This document shows, piece after piece, positions 8,287-15,440 of a stretch of 64,000 bases of DNA. Origin of the DNA: Sporomusa malonica (GTDB taxonomy: Bacteria; Bacillota; Negativicutes; Sporomusales; Sporomusaceae); the NCBI RefSeq assembly GCF_041428715.1, contig NZ_CP155572.1; one strand, written 5' to 3'. Numbering within the stretch: position 1 is the stretch's first letter; each line of letters begins with the position of its first letter. Position numbers and translations under genes: made by a program. The notes under the pieces are model-generated. The model was given only the letters and a program-made list of their open reading frames with translations. It was not told the origin of the DNA and made no database searches.

Positions 8287-9504
8287 AATTATCCTAGCCT
8301 CTTCATTATAAAGTACATAGGCATTCTTTTTAGCCTTAGCCTGGTACATAGCCTTATCGGCCTTTTTTAGTAGTTCGGCGGCAGTAGTACCCTGCTGGGG
8401 GTAAAAGGCAACTCCGATGCTGGCTGTTGGATGGAAGGTTATATCCTGTATCTCAGTTGGTATAAAAACTACTTCCAGCAGTTTATCGAGTATAGGTGAA
8501 ATATCTTTAGCTGTGACTTCTTTAAAAAACAGAGCAAACTCGTCTCCGCCAAACCGTGCGCCGAAGGAAATCTTATCATCTAACAGGGGCTTGATACGAG
8601 CCCCGATAACGGCAAGAAGTTCATCGCCAATAGCGTGACCGTAGACATCATTAACCTGTTTAAAACCGTCAATATCAAAGAAAATCACTGCGCCATTAGT
8701 GGCGTTTGAACTGACAGCAGCCAGTTCTTTGGTTAGTACAGATTGAAAAGCATATCTGTTGGCTAACCCTGTCAGGTTATCCTCGTAAGCCAATTGTTTA
8801 ATTCTAAGGTTTTTCTCTGCTAATAATGCATTTTTTTCGGCTAGCTCAGACACCTGTTTTCGGAGCTGATTTTCCGTTAAGATAATTTTTCGGAATGTGA
8901 AAAAAACAATAAAAAGAAAACTAATTATGGCTACAATGGAGAACCCTAATATATTTTGCTGTGAACTTTGCGCAGTGACTGCTATATTCGCTGTTTTTTG
9001 CGAAACATCATTCTGGTGAAAGTCGACAATCATTTTCATACCAGTATTTACGCGTTCAAGATAAATCAAACTGAGCGTCATAGCTTCTTGGGCGCTAGAG
9101 ATATCATTGTTACTTGTAGCATCCATAGTTTTTAAAACTAGCTGTTTATACCCGAGCCAGTTTTTTTGAACATAATTAGATAAAACTATTTCATCCTCGT
9201 CGCCATCAAAGGCAAGAAGCTGATCATCCTCAATCTGCTGGATTTGCTCAAGCAATTGGTTGGTAATATACATTTTTTTCTCGTGGGTATCGGCCAGTGT
9301 GAATTTCCATAGTAGTAATGGTACTTTGTTGATTTTAGTTTGCGTATCAACAACTTTGCGTGACTGCAATATATGATGGTTTTGCACTATTTCAATGTTT
9401 CTCTCAATAGTTGACAATTCAGCAGTAAAAAAATGCTGAGAATAAAGAATGATACTAATGACACTGCAAAATAGTAGAAGGAGAATACATTTGCTGGATC
9501 TCAA
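8275..9504 (-). CDS. Membrane-bound diguanylate cyclase (GGDEF)
   Basis: About 409 residues. A first membrane helix near residues 6-22 (CILLLLFCSVISIILY) is followed by a roughly 180-residue extracytoplasmic helical sensor rich in Gln/Asp. A second helix (ILGFSIVAIISFLFIVFF) follows, then a coiled coil (QVSELAEKNALLAEKN) and a GGDEF domain with intact FGGDEFALFF and DNLTGLANR. It should make c-di-GMP from GTP. The RxxD inhibitory site expected 6-9 residues before GGDEF is absent (DKIS), so product inhibition is probably weak. The TTG at 9504 is chosen because AAGGAGG lies 9 bases before it; longer starts overlap that site. Confidence 0.88.
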   Translation of the reverse strand: MRSSKCILLLLFCSVISIILYSQHFFTAELSTIERNIEIVQNHHILQSRKVVDTQTKINKVPLLLWKFTLADTHEKKMYITNQLLEQIQQIEDDQLLAFDGDEDEIVLSNYVQKNWLGYKQLVLKTMDATSNNDISSAQEAMTLSLIYLERVNTGMKMIVDFHQNDVSQKTANIAVTAQSSQQNILGFSIVAIISFLFIVFFTFRKIILTENQLRKQVSELAEKNALLAEKNLRIKQLAYEDNLTGLANRYAFQSVLTKELAAVSSNATNGAVIFFDIDGFKQVNDVYGHAIGDELLAVIGARIKPLLDDKISFGARFGGDEFALFFKEVTAKDISPILDKLLEVVFIPTEIQDITFHPTASIGVAFYPQQGTTAAELLKKADKAMYQAKAKKNAYVLYNEEARIINPG

Positions 9505-9645
9505 GTAACAAAACCTCCTTGCAGCCTTTTTGATTAATGCCTCTTTCGTTACTACATAACCATATCCCTGCAAACAAAAATGTGAAGTGGATAATGGGGG
9601 CAATATTTGATGAAATAAAGGAAAAACAATTTGCCATAACGAATC

Positions 9646-9683
9646 AGAGCCATAACTCTCCTTAGGGGAGGGGTTATGGCTCT
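9646..9683 (+). promoter_or_regulatory. Hairpin enclosing Shine-Dalgarno and ATG of the GNAT gene
   Basis: AGAGCCATAAC (9646-9656) is perfectly complementary to GTTATGGCTCT (9673-9683). The second arm includes the start codon ATG at 9676-9678. The CTCC/GGAG inner pairing covers part of the ribosome site GGGGAGGGG (9665-9673). No T tract follows. Confidence 0.55.
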
Positions 9684-10209
9684 TCTATTTGCGAAGTTAG
9701 AGGATAGGGGGATGTTTAACAATATGGACAATGTTAAACTAGTAGATTTAACAGCAGATAGATTGGAAGAAACGCTGGAAGTTTTCAGAATCGGCGGTTG
9801 GGAAGAAAATAGTATGTTCTATGTGAGAGCCGAAATGAAAGCATTCCTGAACGGTGATATTGAAGGATATATTCGGGCAAGATTTATTGTGGCAATAGTC
9901 GATGACTGCGTTATTGGAGCAGCCGCGTGGGCCCCGTCAATGTGCGGATTTGCGGTGTACGAACTATCCTGGGCCACTGTACTACCTGAATGGAGGCACC
10001 GTGGTATTAATGTGCGAATGCTGCAGGAACGCATTCGACAAATAAGAGTGCATCACGGTACTGAAGCATTTAACGTCCTTGTTTGCACATGGGAAAATCC
10101 TATGTACGCCAAAGCTGGTTTTTTGCCAATGCAGCCTAATAGCAGGCATTCTAAAAAGAATAACGATAAATGCCTGTTGCTCGCTCAATTTGGATCTGCT
10201 GCTCAATAG
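9676..10209 (+). CDS. GNAT-family N-acetyltransferase
   Basis: A 177-residue acyl-CoA N-acetyltransferase. The conserved core is visible: strand IVDDCVIGAAAW (about residues 74-85), then LSWATVLPEWRHRGINVRMLQERI, where RHRGIN replaces the usual Q/RxxGxG/A pyrophosphate-binding loop. FNVLVCTWENPMYAKAGFLPM follows, a typical late motif. The substrate is unknown. The ATG at 9676 has GGGGAGGGG just upstream but sits in a stable hairpin. ATGs at 9712 and 9724 are alternatives with poorer spacing. It lies divergent from the diguanylate cyclase. Confidence 0.8.
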   Translation: MALLFAKLEDRGMFNNMDNVKLVDLTADRLEETLEVFRIGGWEENSMFYVRAEMKAFLNGDIEGYIRARFIVAIVDDCVIGAAAWAPSMCGFAVYELSWATVLPEWRHRGINVRMLQERIRQIRVHHGTEAFNVLVCTWENPMYAKAGFLPMQPNSRHSKKNNDKCLLLAQFGSAAQ

Positions 10210-10288
10210 GATGATTAGCGTTGAAATCGTTAAGCTGCAGGTGTAAAATTAATACAAACATTGGTAAGTAGCGTGGGAGTTGATATTT

Positions 10289-10633
10289 TTGAAAATTTAC
10301 AATCTCGGCATTTTGATTGAACCAAAAGAAAACTGCGATGAGATTGATATAATGAATGAAATTCATCAGCAGATTGAAAAGGATGGACAGGAGCTAATTC
10401 TCTGCCCGGTTAGAGGAAATGTGACGCATCAAGTTGTTATCAAAGCCGATATATCTTTGTTCCCAGCTTGTTTGACTGCAGGAACCAAAAGACTGGCTTT
10501 GGGGATATCGTTGCCGACGAAGAAGGATTTAGGTAGACGTTGGTTTCTCAAACGCTTAGAAGGAGAAAATAAGAGTAGCTATCTGCTGATAGCTACTACT
10601 GATGTGGCGGTTATTCATATTGAGGTGACCTGA
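10289..10633 (+). CDS. Hypothetical protein (114 aa)
   Basis: I do not recognise this soluble 114-residue protein. It begins with an amphipathic strand (KIYNLGILIEPKENCDEIDI), has a mixed middle with VRGNVTHQVVIKADIS, and ends in beta-like segments (SYLLIATTDVAVIHIEVT). There is no signal peptide or membrane helix. The TTG at 10289 is preferred because GGGAG at 10275-10279 lies 9 bases upstream; a TTG at 10280 would abut it. It follows the GNAT gene by about 80 bases in the same direction and is convergent with xpt, so it may be cotranscribed with the GNAT gene. Confidence 0.6.
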   Translation: MKIYNLGILIEPKENCDEIDIMNEIHQQIEKDGQELILCPVRGNVTHQVVIKADISLFPACLTAGTKRLALGISLPTKKDLGRRWFLKRLEGENKSSYLLIATTDVAVIHIEVT

Positions 10634-10650
10634 GACTTGTTGGCGATGGA

Positions 10651-11220
10651 TCAAAGAAAGTTGACTTGGCCATTAGAAAACGATTTTATCCGGGCCAGTG
10701 ATTCAACCCGATAGCCGGCATCGGTTAATTTCTGGGCACCAGGCTGGAAAGACTTCTCGATCACAATGCCTATGCCTACTACTTTGGCATTAGCCTGTTC
10801 GACAATATTGGCTAAGCCAGCAGCCGCTTCGCCATTGGCTAAAAAGTCATCAATAATGAGAACGCTGTCGCCTTCTTGCAAAAATTGCCTTGATACAATG
10901 ATATCATTGCTTTCGCCCTTGGTATAAGAATAAACCTTAGCGATGTATACATCGTCGCTTGTTACCTTGGGTTTTGTCTTCCGTGCAAAGATGACCGGCA
11001 CGTGAAGAATCAGCCCTGTCATAACCGAAGCGGCAATGCCGGAAGATTCGATTGTCAATATCTTCGTAATATGTTCACCTTTAAACCGGTTTACAAATTC
11101 TTCACCAATTTTCATCATAAGCTCGGGGTCGATCTGCTGGTTTAAAAAAGAGTCGACTTTTAGTAAAGAATTATTCAAGATCAGACCGTCTGTCTGAATC
11201 CTTTGTTTTAATAAATCCAT
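10651..11220 (-). CDS. xpt: Xanthine phosphoribosyltransferase
   Basis: A 189-residue type I phosphoribosyltransferase that converts xanthine plus PRPP to XMP in purine salvage. The start MDLLKQRIQTDGLILNNSLL and the PRPP-binding loop VLIIDDFLANGEAAAGL (about residues 122-138) match Bacillus Xpt closely, and the length is normal. CAGGAGG lies just before the ATG at 11220. The leader carries a purine riboswitch of the guanine class followed by a terminator, so guanine or related purines should shut transcription off. It is monocistronic here; a xanthine permease (pbuX), often linked, is not adjacent. Confidence 0.95.
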   Translation of the reverse strand: MDLLKQRIQTDGLILNNSLLKVDSFLNQQIDPELMMKIGEEFVNRFKGEHITKILTIESSGIAASVMTGLILHVPVIFARKTKPKVTSDDVYIAKVYSYTKGESNDIIVSRQFLQEGDSVLIIDDFLANGEAAAGLANIVEQANAKVVGIGIVIEKSFQPGAQKLTDAGYRVESLARIKSFSNGQVNFL

Positions 11221-11263
11221 GATAGCCTCCTGTGTTATTTGGGCATGGCCAGAAAAGCAAAAG

Positions 11264-11322
11264 AAGCCCTAACGGGGAAACTCCGCTTGTAGAATTTGAG
11301 CGAAACTTCCCTGTCAGGGCTT
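11264..11322 (-). terminator. Riboswitch expression-platform terminator for xpt
   Basis: On the minus strand AAGCCCT-GA-CAGGGAA pairs with TTCCCCG-TT-AGGGCTT, followed by CTTTTGCTTTTC. It sits between the purine aptamer and the xpt ribosome site, the usual place for a ligand-controlled terminator. Confidence 0.8.
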
Positions 11323-11344
11323 TTACCCTTCGGGGTAGCAAAGA

Positions 11345-11410
11345 GACGTAGACAGGCAATTTACGGTTGCCGGTAGAGACTTCTGGGCCATATCCCCAAA
11401 ATTATACGAT
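11345..11410 (-). ncRNA. Purine riboswitch aptamer, guanine class
   Basis: Read on the minus strand it gives CGTATAAT, then GGATATGGCCC, GTCTCTACCGGCAACCGTAA, and TGCCTGTCTACG. These are the conserved J1/2, P2, J2/3, P3 and P1 elements of the purine aptamer. P1 is CGTA with TACG. The specificity base in GTCTACG is C, as in guanine-sensing members, whereas adenine sensors have U. It controls xpt through the downstream terminator. Confidence 0.92.
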
Positions 11411-11423
11411 TAATATTTACTTG

Positions 11424-11520
11424 GTCTACCAGAATTTATAACACAATTCTGTTGACATAAGAACGACTAAGGCTTCTGCCGGCGTCCTGAAGGACTTGGC
11501 ACAAGCCAAGTCTTTTCTTA
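11424..11520 (+). repeat. Structured intergenic repeat, family B, copy 1
   Basis: A 97-base unit nearly identical (about 3 differences) to 15009-15106. The left hairpin is CAGAATT/AATTCTG, the core is ATAAGAACGACTAAGGCTTC, and the right hairpin is GACTTGGC-ACAA-GCCAAGTC. It ends TTTTCTTAT and abuts a family C unit. It also lies where the xpt promoter should be. Confidence 0.85.
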
Positions 11521-11614
11521 TCCTGTAAGAAAGTATAACTTTCCGTCTGGATAAGGGCAACATCAGCTTCCGTTTTCGCTAAGGCTCGGCGCAAGCCGTG
11601 TTTTCTTTAAGGTT
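11516..11614 (+). repeat. Structured intergenic repeat, family C, copy 1
   Basis: Inverse-orientation match to the two tandem units at 61816-61992. Hairpin GAAAGTATAACTTTC, core CTGGATAAGGGCAACATCAG, hairpin CGGC-GCAA-GCCG, end GTTTTCTTTA. It is fused head to tail with the preceding family B unit through a shared CTTATCC. Confidence 0.8.
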
Positions 11615-11692
11615 TATTGTAGCAGTCTTTTTACGGGGTTGTCAATAAATATAAGCAAAATTCGACAAGAAGGTAAGACCTGAGTTTTCCCC

Positions 11693-11824
11693 TTATCCGA
11701 TGACTAACCCGCTCTAAGACTCCCTCTTCTAGAAGTGGGAGTTAAGAGCGGATAAGTCCCTGGATAAGGGCGACTAACCTTCAGGTGGGGTTAAAACCCC
11801 ATCTGAAGCTAAGTCTACTTTATA
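11693..11824 (+). repeat. Structured intergenic repeat, family A, copy 1
   Basis: About 132 bases: TTATCCGATGACTAACCCGC, a hairpin CCGCTCT/AGAGCGG with an inner stem, the core CTGGATAAGGGCGACTAACC, a second hairpin CAGGTGGGGTT/AACCCCATCTG, and an end AAGTCTACTTTATA. Near-identical copies occur at 47316, 50112 and, inverted, 52731. Confidence 0.9.
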
Positions 11825-11860
11825 GTTCTCCGCAATTAGATTATTCGAGAGGTGTTTAAT

Positions 11861-12571
11861 TTGCCAGAAATGAATGAACAAGACATATTTCCTGCGAAAG
11901 AAACTCATAAGTTGGTCTTAAACTATCAAGTAATATTATTCGACTTAGATGGAACGCTGACAGACCCCAAAATTGGCATTACAAAATCCGTACAGTATGC
12001 TCTGGCAAAATTCAATATTAACGAGCCGGATTTAGACAAGTTAATCCCGTTTATTGGTCCGCCGCTCGTAGAATCCTTTCAAGAATTTTATTCGCTGAGC
12101 AGAACGGAAGCCGATGTGGCGGTTACGTATTACCGGGAGTATTTCACTCAGTCCGGTATGTATGAGAATGCTGTTTATCCTGGAATCAAGGAAATGCTCG
12201 CAAAACTAGTAGATGCCGGTAAGAAATTAATAATCGCAACATCCAAACCTACTATATTCTCTGAAAAGATCCTAGAGTATTTTGGTATGACATCGTTCTT
12301 TAAGGTTATCGTGGGTAGTAACCTTGATGGATCACGCATCCACAAAACTGAGATTATTGATTATATACTGTCAGATATTCCACATATTGCAAGGGAGAGC
12401 ATTGTAATGGTTGGCGATAGAAAACATGATATTATTGGGGCGCAGAATAATGGCATTGATTCTATTGCTGTGAGTTATGGCTATGGGGGCCTGGAAGAGC
12501 TTCAACAAGCAGGCCCTACTTTTATTATTTCGTCGGTTAATGATTTGGAACAATTATTCACACGCAAATAA
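11861..12571 (+). CDS. HAD-family hydrolase, phosphoglycolate-phosphatase-like
   Basis: A 236-residue haloacid-dehalogenase phosphatase. The four HAD motifs are present: FDLDGTLTD (nucleophile and acid Asp), IIATSKP (Thr/Ser motif), the Lys in HKTEII, and MVGDRKHDIIGA (metal-binding Asp pair). The cap is of the Gph/PpaX type (FIGPPLVESFQEFYSLS). The substrate is not certain; phosphoglycolate or pyrophosphate are the usual ones. The TTG at 11861 follows GAGAGG by 8 bases; a GTG at 11852 overlaps the ribosome site. A family A repeat lies immediately upstream, so the promoter is close to or within the repeat. Confidence 0.85.
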   Translation: MPEMNEQDIFPAKETHKLVLNYQVILFDLDGTLTDPKIGITKSVQYALAKFNINEPDLDKLIPFIGPPLVESFQEFYSLSRTEADVAVTYYREYFTQSGMYENAVYPGIKEMLAKLVDAGKKLIIATSKPTIFSEKILEYFGMTSFFKVIVGSNLDGSRIHKTEIIDYILSDIPHIARESIVMVGDRKHDIIGAQNNGIDSIAVSYGYGGLEELQQAGPTFIISSVNDLEQLFTRK

Positions 12572-12670
12572 TAGGTGAAGCTTGACTCGGCATGTTAAAA
12601 ACTGCTTCGCATTGAAAAAGACATTTGGCAGAAACTATAATTAATAGTTTTGGGAAGGAGGCGAATTTGA

Positions 12671-13384
12671 GTGAACCACAAAGTGCATCACAAACACAGT
12701 AAATCTCTTAAACGTAGACTCAAACGCATGGCGGCAGCTGCGGCAGTTGCTGGTGCAGCGTTTGTATCATCTGCATTCATGCCGGGCTTACCGGCTACTG
12801 CTCATGCTTCGGCTCTTCCTGATAATGTTATCCAACCAGAAACTACCGTTCAGCAGATGGTAAAAACCTCGAAAGGTACCTTTAATCTTCAGACAGACAG
12901 CAGAACTCCTCTTAAGAAGCTGGCCAGAGCACAGGCCAAGGCTGCAGCTCAGCAGGCTCAGCAAGTTAACAATCAAGCTATGGCAGACAAAAGGGCAGCC
13001 AATAAGCAAATAACGAAAAAGGTCCAGGCTACTCCAGTAACTGCTAAAGCAGCAACAAATGCCCCTGATAATTTCCAAAAGGTATTAGATGTCAGGGCCA
13101 CTGCTTATGCACCTGGCCCGCATGATAACGGCCCATGGGGTGACAAAACCCATATCGGCACGACCGTTCGCCCTGGTATCATTGCGGTAGACCCTAATAT
13201 TATCCCTCTGGGTTCGCGTGTATATGTTGAGTATCCTGATGGCACTGGTCAGTATGCGGTAGCAGAAGATACGGGCGGGGCCATCAAAGGCAACCGTATT
13301 GATGTTGCTTTAAGCTCAGTCGGTCAGGCCTATGATTTTGGCATTAAGAACGCAAAGGTATATGTATTAGGACCGAAAGCGTAG
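12671..13384 (+). CDS. Secreted 3D-domain protein (cell-wall lytic, YabE/YocH type)
   Basis: A 237-residue exported protein. It has a basic start (HHKHSKSLKRRLKR) with a hydrophobic signal (MAAAAAVAGAAFVSSAFM) and a likely cleavage after AHA near residue 47. An Ala/Gln/Lys-rich linker follows (residues 75-130), then a C-terminal 3D domain. The three catalytic Asp positions are visible in DNGPWGD, IAVDPNIIPLG and AVAEDTGGAIKGNRIDVAL. The fold is the double-psi barrel of MltA-like lytic transglycosylases and Rpf-like stationary-phase proteins. GGAAGGAGG precedes the GTG at 12671. A peptidoglycan role in the periplasm is inferred. Confidence 0.88.
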   Translation: MNHKVHHKHSKSLKRRLKRMAAAAAVAGAAFVSSAFMPGLPATAHASALPDNVIQPETTVQQMVKTSKGTFNLQTDSRTPLKKLARAQAKAAAQQAQQVNNQAMADKRAANKQITKKVQATPVTAKAATNAPDNFQKVLDVRATAYAPGPHDNGPWGDKTHIGTTVRPGIIAVDPNIIPLGSRVYVEYPDGTGQYAVAEDTGGAIKGNRIDVALSSVGQAYDFGIKNAKVYVLGPKA

Positions 13385-13420
13385 GAACATTTCTCGGTTC
13401 CTCAAGTTTTTGATAATAGT

Positions 13421-13460
13421 AAAACCTGCAGACCCGCATAAAGGTTTGTAGGTTTTTTTC
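13421..13460 (+). terminator. Rho-independent terminator after the 3D-domain gene
   Basis: AACCTGCA pairs with TGTAGGTT (one G-T pair) around an 18-base loop, followed by seven T residues. Confidence 0.75.
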
Positions 13461-13621
13461 TGTTATAGCCAAAATGATGCACCGGTTATAATGTTTGTAA
13501 TGTACGAAAAAGGGTAGTACCAAGGATGTACCAATGAAGGAAAATTCTAACAATGACTTTGGAGGCAGTACATAAGAGTGGCGTGTACTTGCAGGGGGAA
13601 CAAACAGTAAAAAAAATACTA

Positions 13622-13679
13622 ACAATCAGTGAAAGTTATCACTGATTGTCTTGAAAAGTATAAACCTATGTAATATAAT
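13622..13679 (+). promoter_or_regulatory. Dyad plus sigma-A promoter for the binding-protein gene
   Basis: TTGAAA (13651-13656) and TATAAT (13674-13679) are separated by 17 bases. Directly upstream is an 11-base dyad, ACAATCAGTGA with TCACTGATTGT (13622-13649). It may be an operator or activator site, or the end of an upstream transcript. A leader of roughly 110 bases follows. Confidence 0.6.
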
Positions 13680-13798
13680 GTAGAACTATAGCGGACGAGA
13701 TTATAAAAATACTATAAAAGTATCTTGGTAGTATACTTTTATGCGTGCGTTTAAGGTCGTGTAGCAACATGACCAAAAAGAGGGGGAAAATTTTTATA

Positions 13799-14965
13799 AT
13801 GAGTAAGAGAAGTGTAAGACTGGCAGCTGTAGTCACGGTAATGATGTTTATGACCGGTATGTTGGCCGGTTGCGGTGGTCTGGCCTCAAATGACATTAAA
13901 ATTGGTATCCTTAATGAAATGACTGGCGGTAACGCAACTTTTGGCACCTCGTCAGCAAACGGAGCCAAGATGGCTATCAAGGAAGCAAATGCTAAAGGCG
14001 GCTTACTTGGCAAGCAGATTCAAGCCGTTATTGCCGATAATAAAAGTGAACCGTCAGAATCGGCCAATGCCATGACAAAGTTGGCAACACAAGACAAGGT
14101 TGTGGCTGTAACTGGTATGTTTGCCAGCTCTAATGCTATTGCGGCATCGAGTGTGGCTGAATCAACCAAAATACCTTTCCTTGCTGTAGGTGCGACAAAT
14201 CCCAAGGTTACAGTTGATGAGAAGAGCGGTAAGGTAAAAGACTATTCTTTCCGTGTATGCTTTATTGACCCGTTCCAAGGCACCGTCGGTGCAAACTTTG
14301 TACTCAATACTTTAAAGGTTAAAAAAGCAGCTATCCTGGTTGATAGCAGCAGCGATTACAGTAAAGGGTTATCAGCCTTCTTTAAAGATGGGTTCACTAA
14401 AGGCGGCGGCAGCATTCTGGCGGAAGAAGCTTACTTACAGAAAGACCAGGATTTTAAAACCATCTTAACCAAAATAAAAGCGTTAAATGCCGAGGTTATT
14501 TATGTACCAGGCTATTATGAAGAAGTAGGCAAGATCGTAAAGCAAGCCCGTGAATTAGGCATTACCGTCCCTGTTGTCGGTGGTGATGGCTGGGATTCGC
14601 CTAAATTAGTAGAAATAGGCACTGCAGCAGCTTTGAATAATACTTATTTTACTAATCACTACTCAGTGGATGATACCAGTGCGGCCTCCAAGACCTTTGT
14701 CGATGCTTATAAGAAAGAGTATGGACAAGCACCTGATGCCATGGCTGTACTTGCTTATGATGCCGCCAATGTACTCATTGATGCCATCAAACGCGCTAAC
14801 AGCACAGAACCTGCGAAAATTCGCGAGGCTCTGGCTGCAACCAAGGATTACCCGACTGTAACAGGATCAACCACCTTGAATGCCACCCATGACGCTGTGA
14901 AAAATGCAGTCATTATTGAAATGAAAGATGGAAAGCAAGTATATAAGGCTACTGTTAAGCCGTAG
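13799..14965 (+). CDS. Branched-chain amino acid ABC transporter substrate-binding lipoprotein (LivJ-like)
   Basis: A 388-residue periplasmic binding protein of the Leu/Ile/Val family (Peripla_BP_6). The signal (LAAVVTVMMFMTGMLAGCGG) ends in the lipobox LAGC near residue 23. The mature part starts IKIGILNEMTGGNATFG, with the hallmark GLLGKQIQAVIADNKSEPSE and LAVGATNPKVT segments. The ATG at 13799 follows GAGGGGG; upstream starts would add a basic stretch before the signal. No permease or ATPase genes adjoin, so it is an orphan that must share a transporter elsewhere. The ligand may be an amino acid or an aromatic acid. A strong terminator follows. Confidence 0.9.
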   Translation: MSKRSVRLAAVVTVMMFMTGMLAGCGGLASNDIKIGILNEMTGGNATFGTSSANGAKMAIKEANAKGGLLGKQIQAVIADNKSEPSESANAMTKLATQDKVVAVTGMFASSNAIAASSVAESTKIPFLAVGATNPKVTVDEKSGKVKDYSFRVCFIDPFQGTVGANFVLNTLKVKKAAILVDSSSDYSKGLSAFFKDGFTKGGGSILAEEAYLQKDQDFKTILTKIKALNAEVIYVPGYYEEVGKIVKQARELGITVPVVGGDGWDSPKLVEIGTAAALNNTYFTNHYSVDDTSAASKTFVDAYKKEYGQAPDAMAVLAYDAANVLIDAIKRANSTEPAKIREALAATKDYPTVTGSTTLNATHDAVKNAVIIEMKDGKQVYKATVKP

Positions 14966-14970
14966 GATAG

Positions 14971-15007
14971 AAAGCCTGCAGTTCTTTAATGGACTGCAGG
15001 CTTTTTT
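14971..15007 (+). terminator. Rho-independent terminator
   Basis: AAAGCCTGCAGT pairs with ACTGCAGGCTTT around TCTTTAATGG and is followed by T residues. It ends the binding-protein gene. Confidence 0.9.
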
Positions 15008-15008
15008 A

Positions 15009-15106
15009 GTCTACCAGAATTTATAATGCAATTCTGTTGACATAAGAACGACTAAGGCTTCTGCCGGCGTCCTGAGGGACTTGGCACAAGCCAAGTCTTT
15101 TCTTAT
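15009..15106 (+). repeat. Structured intergenic repeat, family B, copy 2
   Basis: Same sequence as 11424-11520 apart from a few changes (ATGC for ACAC, GAGG for GAAG). It begins directly after the T tract of the preceding terminator and ends about 10 bases before the promoter of the cobamide operon. Confidence 0.85.
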
Positions 15107-15116
15107 CTCAATTGTC

Positions 15117-15146
15117 TTGACGCAAAGGGAGCTCCTTTGTTATAAT
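15117..15146 (+). promoter_or_regulatory. Promoter of the cobamide operon with a palindromic spacer
   Basis: TTGACG (15117-15122) and TATAAT (15141-15146) are 18 bases apart. The spacer CAAAGGGAGCTCCTTTG is a near-perfect palindrome, which could be an operator. The riboswitch leader starts right after it. Confidence 0.7.
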
Positions 15147-15164
15147 GACCACAGTTACATACGA

Positions 15165-15345
15165 TGAACGGTTAAGGTGCCTCCCAAAACCTGGGGGGAG
15201 AATAGGGAAGTCGGAGTATGGGAGATTCCATACATACGCGCGGGCCCACCACTGTACCGGGAAGACCTTACATATGTCACTCGCAAGGGGAAGGCGTAAG
15301 AGTTGATGAACCGGGAGCCAGGAGACCTGCCTTACACCGCTAAAC
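15165..15345 (+). ncRNA. Cobalamin riboswitch
   Basis: Conserved AdoCbl-aptamer blocks are present in order: GGTTAAGGTGCC, AATAGGGAAGTCGG, GCGGGCCCACCACTGT, ACCGGGAAG, GTCACTCGCAAGGGGAAGGC and the B12 box GAACCGGGAGCCAGGAGACC. A terminator follows, so cobamide should switch off transcription of the two CobT-like genes. Confidence 0.95.
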
Positions 15346-15362
15346 CATCCTTCATGGAAAAG

Positions 15363-15403
15363 AAGGCTTTTTTGGGATTACCCAAAAGAGCCTTTTGTTT
15401 TTT
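15363..15403 (+). terminator. Terminator of the cobalamin riboswitch
   Basis: AAGGCTTTTTTGGG (15363-15376) pairs over 14 bases with CCCAAAAGAGCCTT (15381-15394), loop ATTA, then TTGTTTTTTC. It lies between the aptamer and the first gene. Confidence 0.88.
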
Positions 15404-15440
15404 CTCTGTCATAATTGTATTTAAGATGCGGGGGGTTATT

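Noticed and set aside
11171..11359. Minus-strand frame across the xpt riboswitch
   Set aside because: It covers the expression platform and aptamer, which explain the sequence fully.
11424..11824. Complete insertion sequence in the repeat cluster
   Set aside because: No transposase frame lies between or near the repeats; the stretch holds only structured non-coding units.
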